From Ophioderma brevispina (taxonomy: Eukaryota; Echinodermata; Ophiuroidea; Amphilepidida; Ophiodermatidae): a stretch of DNA of 64,000 nucleotides. The notes below the pieces were generated by a model. That model was given only the letters and a program-made list of their open reading frames with translations. It ran no database searches and was not told the origin of the DNA. The stretch is taken from contig JAMKCH010078773.1 of the NCBI GenBank assembly GCA_023653785.1, positions 124,001 through 188,000 of the forward strand, read 5' to 3'. Below, piece by piece: positions 58,083 to 64,000 of this stretch. A program made the position numbers and the translations under genes. Each line of letters starts with the position of its first letter. The first letter of the stretch is position 1.

Positions 58083-61029
58083 TTTCTTAGTTTTTAATCG
58101 TTTGTTGCTTATTGAGTGAACTTCCTGATAAAGACATGCAAACATGCAGCCTTGTACTTTCAACCTAGGGTCTCCTCTCATGGCCTACTTGTCAAGAAGT
58201 TGAACGTAAACATTTTGGTGGCAGCCGAGTTTATGACAAGCGCCATTTCCTTCAAATGATAAAGCCATAACATGCCATTCTCACTGATAACTACTCCTTG
58301 AAGAATAAACCAAAAAATGTCGTCAATTTGTTGTTTGTTTTATACCTGAATGTTTTTGGTGTCTCATCAATAATGTCGTTGTTGGTAAATATACTGGGTT
58401 GATGTCCTTACAACGCTTCAACCCAGTCAATTTTAGTATTGCTATGTAACAACCCAAATTTCGTGGCCTTTTGAATGGCCCTCCAAATACCACAGGTAAT
58501 AGTTGGGTATCAACATCTCAAAATCTGACCTAAGACTAGGCTTGTTTGGACGCCTTTCAAATTCATAATCCAACTGTATATATGTCCAAATAAGGGTCTT
58601 GCAAAACGCGTCATTTGGGGAAGCCATCTCAAAACTTCTTATCTCTTACTTAGAACTAGGCTTGTTGTACTTCATTTAATGCATTTTCATGCCGTTTCCA
58701 AATTTAGTTAGTCGTGAAAATGAGAATTTGCCATATCGAGGAAAAAATGAAAGAATTTCATCACTGAGAGCCTGTAGTCATCTGCAGGCCGTAGTACTAG
58801 GGGTAAGCATTGTATGTAGTATATGTAGGGTTTATCTTTTAGTGTTTCTTGATGAATGCAGAGTTTTGGATTGTTCTATGTTATATTGTAGGTCAGACCA
58901 AGTTTTGTTTATTTAGTCACATGGGTAGGTTTCGCTTTCTAGCTTGTAGACTTCTGCTAGAGTTACGATGGTACTTTCTAAGATATGAAGAGAACGAAAT
59001 CAAACAACTTGCTACCAGTAGCCGTAGAACGGAGCTGTTTATATGTGTGGTCCAATTAGTTTATAGGGAATCTGCCTCAATATAGATTCTTCTGTGTTTA
59101 AACTTGATCTGAAAAAGTAATTGGGATTGTCCAAGTGTAAAATCAAGACCTAAAATATCTTTTAAAACGGCCATTTTCCATTTTATAAACAACTAGCAAA
59201 TACTACAAAATCACTGATAGGCCTACACAAAAAACAGAGTGCATCTGACTTTAAATTGTGGTTGAAAACTCAACTTTTATTCGTGGGTGGTAGTCTGTAT
59301 GTTCAGGAATCGCAGGTTAATTGCATTTAACCTCTTTGCATAAACCTATATGCTATTACAATGGAATAGGGCATAGTAGGTCAAGGTATAAATGTAATTA
59401 TAACAGATCGCCCACTGAGGATATGAATCAGAAGGAATCTAGTAATTCGCAGGTTAATAGTAATGCCTTATATATTTGTAAATTGAACTGCAAGTATCAT
59501 TTTTGGATCCTTCACCATTAAACTTTGTTGCACTAGCCTATTATTAATGACAGATGACAGCCTGAGATCTATGAATCATAAGTAGCTACGTAACATAGCA
59601 AGGCAACCCTCTATGTCAAACAATGCTCCACGTACAGGACAACCCCAGCCTCAATGGCCAAAAAGTACAGAATCAATCTGCTAATTCCACAGTGTGATCG
59701 TCAAGCCTATTTGTATTGACAAATGCAAAAATAACAAGCAGATATTGCCGACCACGCTGAGGGTTACGAATTAGGCATGGCCTTTTATATGGCATTATTA
59801 AATGGGGTTAGGATCAGTAGCTGGTCACCCTTCATGGCAGTTGGCTGTAATAAACACAATTTTATCAAATTGTCCAAATTTTTTGATTATGCTTGTTAGG
59901 GACCTCCTTTGATATTTTAAAACCATAAAACTGCTCCTCCTCATTTGAGAAGTGATCCTACAAGCTTTTTCTAGGGTGTTTTTTTTTAGTTCAATTGGTT
60001 ATGGGTGTACCCCAGTAATTAATCGCTCCATTGAAATGCACGTAAAAAAACCACATATGCCTCTAATTTTGGCACCCTGCTGACAATATTTTGAAATGTT
60101 TTGCTTGATTTCTCTATAGATCCACACAACTGAAACGTTCAAAGAAGTTTGTCAATTTTGAAGAGTATCACTTTTAATAAAAGTACTTGAACATAAAACG
60201 GATGCGCCATCATATTTTAAGTCTGACATCTAAGCCTCATGCTGCTCTCAACCGGGGCCAGAAGTCAAGGGCCTAGTTTCTTCAAAGACGTTTTTCAATT
60301 TTTTTTATATCTCATTTATGATCAATCTATGTATCAACTTATGAGAATGAAAAGATAAGCATTTTGTTGTTTGCCTATCTATATCGTGTCATAATTGGAT
60401 GGGCATTCCAATATTTTTGGAGTAAGTGGGATGCCGCGCAGCCGGTATCCACTACGATAAAAATATTGTACTGCCCTCCACTATGACAGATTTAGATGGC
60501 AAACAACAAATCCTATCTTTTTATTCCATTCTTATTTAGTTTTTGTTGTCTTAATCACCTAAAATATTTTCATTTCAATAATATTAGTTAAAAGGGCAAA
60601 AATATTCCCACGCTGGTCAGAAATGAACCAACCCGTACTAGCTGGTTGCACTGCGTAACCTTAGACACTCGCGCGTAAACACTAGCGCGACGACGCACTA
60701 TCTAATATCTTCTCATATAAGAAGGCAACAACCCCATATTTTTGCGTGTTGCTACTAAACCCCAGCCCAACTGAATAAGAATTTTAATATAATAGACCAT
60801 TCTCACTGGAAACCAGTCCTAAGGACGGCAAAATATCTTCGCACAGATTTTTTTTTTAAACCGGAACTAACTACCATTGCACTAAACGTGAGTGATGTAT
60901 TAATTGTCACCCTTCGACGGTTTATCGGCCAACTTTTTTATTTTTTGTTATGTTGAATTTGAATCATCATAAGTTTGATTAAAGGAAAGAACAAGTTGTG
61001 ACAACACCTAAAGACAGTTTTTCATGATT
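58083..61029. other. No gene; two family H fragments at 58500-58560 and 58610-58735
   Basis: CATCTCAAAATCTGACCTAA with ACTAGGCTTGTTTGGAC, and GGGGAAGCCATCTCAAAAC with ACTAGGCTTGTTGTAC and AATGCATTTTCATGCCG, are two partial direct copies of family H in tandem. The rest is AT-rich, with a CpG-richer patch at 60650-60720, and no coding signal. Confidence 0.45.
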
Positions 61030-63410
61030 TAGAGATTAACCGATCAATGTGTTTCCTCTGCCGATCCGATGCCCGCTACTTTTTTTGTCGTATCGTGGGC
61101 CGATCCACTGATCCGATCCGATGGTTTGTCCTATATGTAAAGATCGACCAACCCTATGAGTATTAGTAGGAGTTGCACAGGTGGTTCAACTTTTTAAACT
61201 TATAGGAATTGGCGAACGATGATTTTAATAGTTAAATTGTGGTGGGTTCTCACATTTTGTTACAAGTTCCGATGATGTATTTTAGAACGAAAAAAGGTTA
61301 TCTTTTTACTTACAGAATGTTGTGTAAAATAATAAGTACCCGCCGGCCAATAATAGCGGCATTGTAAATTCCCGCAAAACAACTCCTGTCCTGAGTACAT
61401 CAGATAAATCAGCCCATCATGCTCATTTTAAATGGCAGATTTCATTTATTATTAATTGCATTTCAAATGATTGTGTTCAAGTTAATAAAGCCAAAACTTT
61501 TTGTATCAATTAATACCGTAGTCGATCGAACCGGCCTTCACTGCCGTTCATCCCCAGGTCAGGCCGTCGACCGATCTGCTTATTATGCTTGACAGGTGCA
61601 AAGGACATGTGCGTGTACGGCTCTATATACTGCAGTTTACAATTGCTGTAAAAAATGGCGAAAAATTATTTATAAAATCTGTTTCGCGAACAATTGACAA
61701 ATCAATTGTATTCCCTTCTTCACATTTTGTATTTTGTTTTATGATTTCCCAGTCCTTTCTTTTACCCATATTTTTTTGTCACGTACGTATACCCCCGCCC
61801 CCCCCCCCCCCCCCCCTCCCCCCCGCAATCAATCTCAAGGACGTAAATGGGATTCCCCTGGAAACACGTGTCCTTAGAGTCAACACGGACAGCGCAGATC
61901 ATAAGCATTGCATGAATTTACCTGTACCGTCGCGCCCGCACGGGCTGAGAAATTCCATTGACCTTCTGCTGATGATCCCATTATTCCTTTTTATGTATTC
62001 ATAATAATCAATGAGCGCATGTAATAGATAGTAAGCTAGCCGCCACATTGCCTTTGTGGATTAGCGTTTATTTATGTTCTAAGCAAATGGATATTTCATG
62101 TCTACACAGGTCCACATCGCGCGCTCATGTTTGGCTCGTGTATCAAAAACTACGGGGCGGTTCGGAAATTATGAGCTTGCATATCTCAGCCTAATTACGA
62201 CCGTAGCATACTAGCATTGTGGGAAAATGTGTTTGTGCTCGTCAGAGCCCATAGAGCTAAAACTACCGATTCAGAATGTGTAATTTTCTCAGTGCCATGG
62301 GTTCCATAGTTTACACCTATTTGAGGGATGTTCTCGTAGTTTATCAAATTTTCTGACCCTCTCTGAAATGCAAAAACATCCATAAAGAACCAATGATTTT
62401 TTAGATTAGTTCATTTAACAACCCCTTTCTTACACACTTCTCGTAGATCTATGGCTGTTAACTTTAGTCTCTCTCACGCAGTAGCAATGAATTTAGATAT
62501 TTTTGCAGTCTGTGTCACAACTTACACTGTTGGAAAATACTTTCCGTACCGCCGTATAAATCAAAACAAACTTTTCTGCTGATCCCTTTTTTCTTTTCAT
62601 GCACTTACAATCAATGAGTAGATGGAATAGATGAGTAGCACCACGTGAGCTTGGTAAAGCTATGCAGATGGTGACAACAATATTATTATGAAATGTTGTT
62701 CCTAGGCAAATTGTACTGAGATTCATTGCAGAAGCCGCACAGTTTTGACAAAAACAACTTATCTCTTCTACGTATTTATATGAACAGTTGATTCTGTACA
62801 AAAAGAACAGCCCCTGCAAGTGGCAAACGAACCTAAAAAAATACGTAACGAAAGAGTTGGAAACGGGAATCTTTCGGCGGCCGTATTTCTGGACTTCTGC
62901 TTCTAAGGAGTGTTATTTCCTTGAGGCTTTGAACTTGAAGCACACAAAAAGATACAAAAATAATAAAAACATATCAGTAATTTTCTCAGTTCCTTACCAC
63001 AACGAGTTTTTCCGTTGGAGAGCAAGGTCATGGATGCGCCTGTCATGCGTTGTAACTTAGACATGACCATCACAGTTGAAGTATAGCTGAATTTGGAACC
63101 ATCTAGAAGTTGAGATCGTGATAGTATCGTACTAAGTAAGTCATTCGCCGTTAATTTTTCCATGTAGGCGAGTTTATAATTGATTGAAGTGATAGCTAAA
63201 TACACATTATTAAAATCACAGTTTGTAGTAACTGTGTTTTCCAACTTAAAAACTGGTAAAATTCCCAGTATATACTTTGTCCCTTTCTTTCATTCAATAT
63301 ATCGGTTGAGGATCGGCAACTTTCGCATATTTTTGCCGATCCGATCTTTTGCCGATGTAGCACATCGTCCGCCGTCCATTCCTATCACAAATATCGGTTT
63401 ATATCTTCTA
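61030..63410. mobile_element. hAT element, 2381 bp, exact 8-bp target duplication
   Basis: TCATGATT occurs exactly at 61022-61029 and 63411-63418. The left terminus is TAGAGATTAACCGATCAATG and the inverse of the right terminus is TAGAAGATATAAACCGATAT. Both subterminal regions carry repeated CCGATCCGAT words, as in known hAT elements with ACCGAT-type ends. Interior open stretches (plus 61585-62004, 139 codons; minus 62493-62819 and 62903-63244) show no BED finger or hAT dimerisation motif that I recognise. It is therefore probably non-autonomous, or an autonomous copy too decayed to read. Confidence 0.93.
61794..61825. repeat. Poly-C tract
   Basis: About 30 bases almost entirely C, inside the hAT element. 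Length is likely variable and sequencing error is possible. Confidence 0.95.
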
Positions 63411-63418
63411 TCATGATT

Positions 63419-64000
63419 TATTATAATTAGTTTATAGGAAAGTCTTTTTCTTTCCCGTGGCAAACGTACTAATTAAGTGTTACATTACTGTCATCATTCA
63501 TTGCATGATTCGACACCTTCTCTTTTTAAAGAGATTGATGATAAATGTGAGTCTAGACACATACTACATTTCTTAATCTGTGCATATATAGTCAAGCTAG
63601 CGCAACACTGTCCATGTAACGGCCTAACAAATCATCACAGCCAGCATCCCCCAACCGAGCCTACCACCCAAAATGGAAGCGCATAAGACTTTAAGTGAAT
63701 GTGTCAACCTCGCGTGCGTGACACGCAATCCCCAACGTTTTCCATGTAGTCTAACGGGAATTCCTCTGTACATCGGTACAATAATAAATCCATCAACCTC
63801 ATAGCGAGAGAGGGAGCGATACAATCTACACAATGTGTAAAGTCTAGAATTTTTCTTGATCCAACGTATTGTGTATACTCAAAGGCATGCACATAAATTT
63901 TACGAGAATTCTAGACTCTATGGTTCTTGGAAATAGTGCTACAAGGTGCTTTGCTGGTAAAATAGTTCATTATACATTGTAGATCATATATCATCTGATG
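63419..64000. other. No feature recognised
   Basis: AT-rich sequence to the window end. Nothing supported. Confidence 0.4.

Noticed and set aside
61585..62004. 139-codon open stretch inside the hAT element, with a proline run
   Set aside because: The proline run is the translated poly-C tract; no transposase motif seen.
1..64000. Prokaryotic operons, phage, CRISPR arrays or plasmid genes
   Set aside because: No long open frames, no ribosome-binding-site-led gene strings and no spacer-repeat arrays; the repeats present are eukaryotic MITE, hAT and SINE types.

Overview
The window looks like non-coding metazoan genomic DNA. It is AT-rich, stop codons are dense in all six frames, there is no operon-like packing, and repeats are everywhere. 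The frequent word TAGGCCTA and the style of the elements suggest a marine invertebrate, perhaps an echinoderm or another deuterostome. That placement is inference, not something the sequence proves. No complete protein-coding gene was found.

Gene traces are limited to the middle of the window. A segment at 37415-37684 (+) has a good splice acceptor, a good splice donor and two recognisable LDL-receptor class A modules, but it is broken by several small frame changes. Just upstream, on the minus strand (36947 down to 36234), there are fibronectin type III-like stretches, also with frame breaks. Either both are decayed exons or the assembly carries indel errors. I cannot decide between these.

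The rest is a layered set of non-autonomous transposable elements. Four hAT-type insertions can be delimited by their CAGRG- or TAGAG-type ends. Two carry exact 8-bp target duplications: a 2.4-kb element at 61030-63410 and a 349-bp element at 55741-56089, which sits inside an older element. A third pair is nested (53425-54576 inside 53325-55345). A four-copy hAT-like MITE family has CAGAGGGT ends (17307, 29312, 34441, 48710). A second, larger group has ends reading TA-AAGG...CCTT-TA and at least five sequence families (three copies at 24206/55534/57728; two at 45867/49026; two at 26784/56938; four at 5141/11378/35240/50595; one at 24590), consistent with TA target duplications. Other elements include a 915-bp GTTACGCC-ended element (10256), a 993-bp AAGCCCGAT-ended element (42943), a CCCGGGG-ended element (32701), fold-back elements (22155, 27154), TACTGTAAAA-ended MITEs (20853, 27394, 35568), CACTATGAG-ended MITEs (26475, 43957), a 1.06-kb direct repeat pair (2157, 5890) and tRNA-derived SINE heads (1085, 25321, 28845, 30640, 41530).

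Tandem arrays occur at 14580, 15703, 16564, 38816 and 46965. A long GGT-rich tract lies at 19707-20125. The remaining stretches are AT-rich sequence in which I see no supported feature. The elements do not form a pathway. The window is best read as an intergenic or large-intron landscape shaped by successive transposon insertions, flanking or containing remnants of one or two genes for extracellular multidomain proteins.
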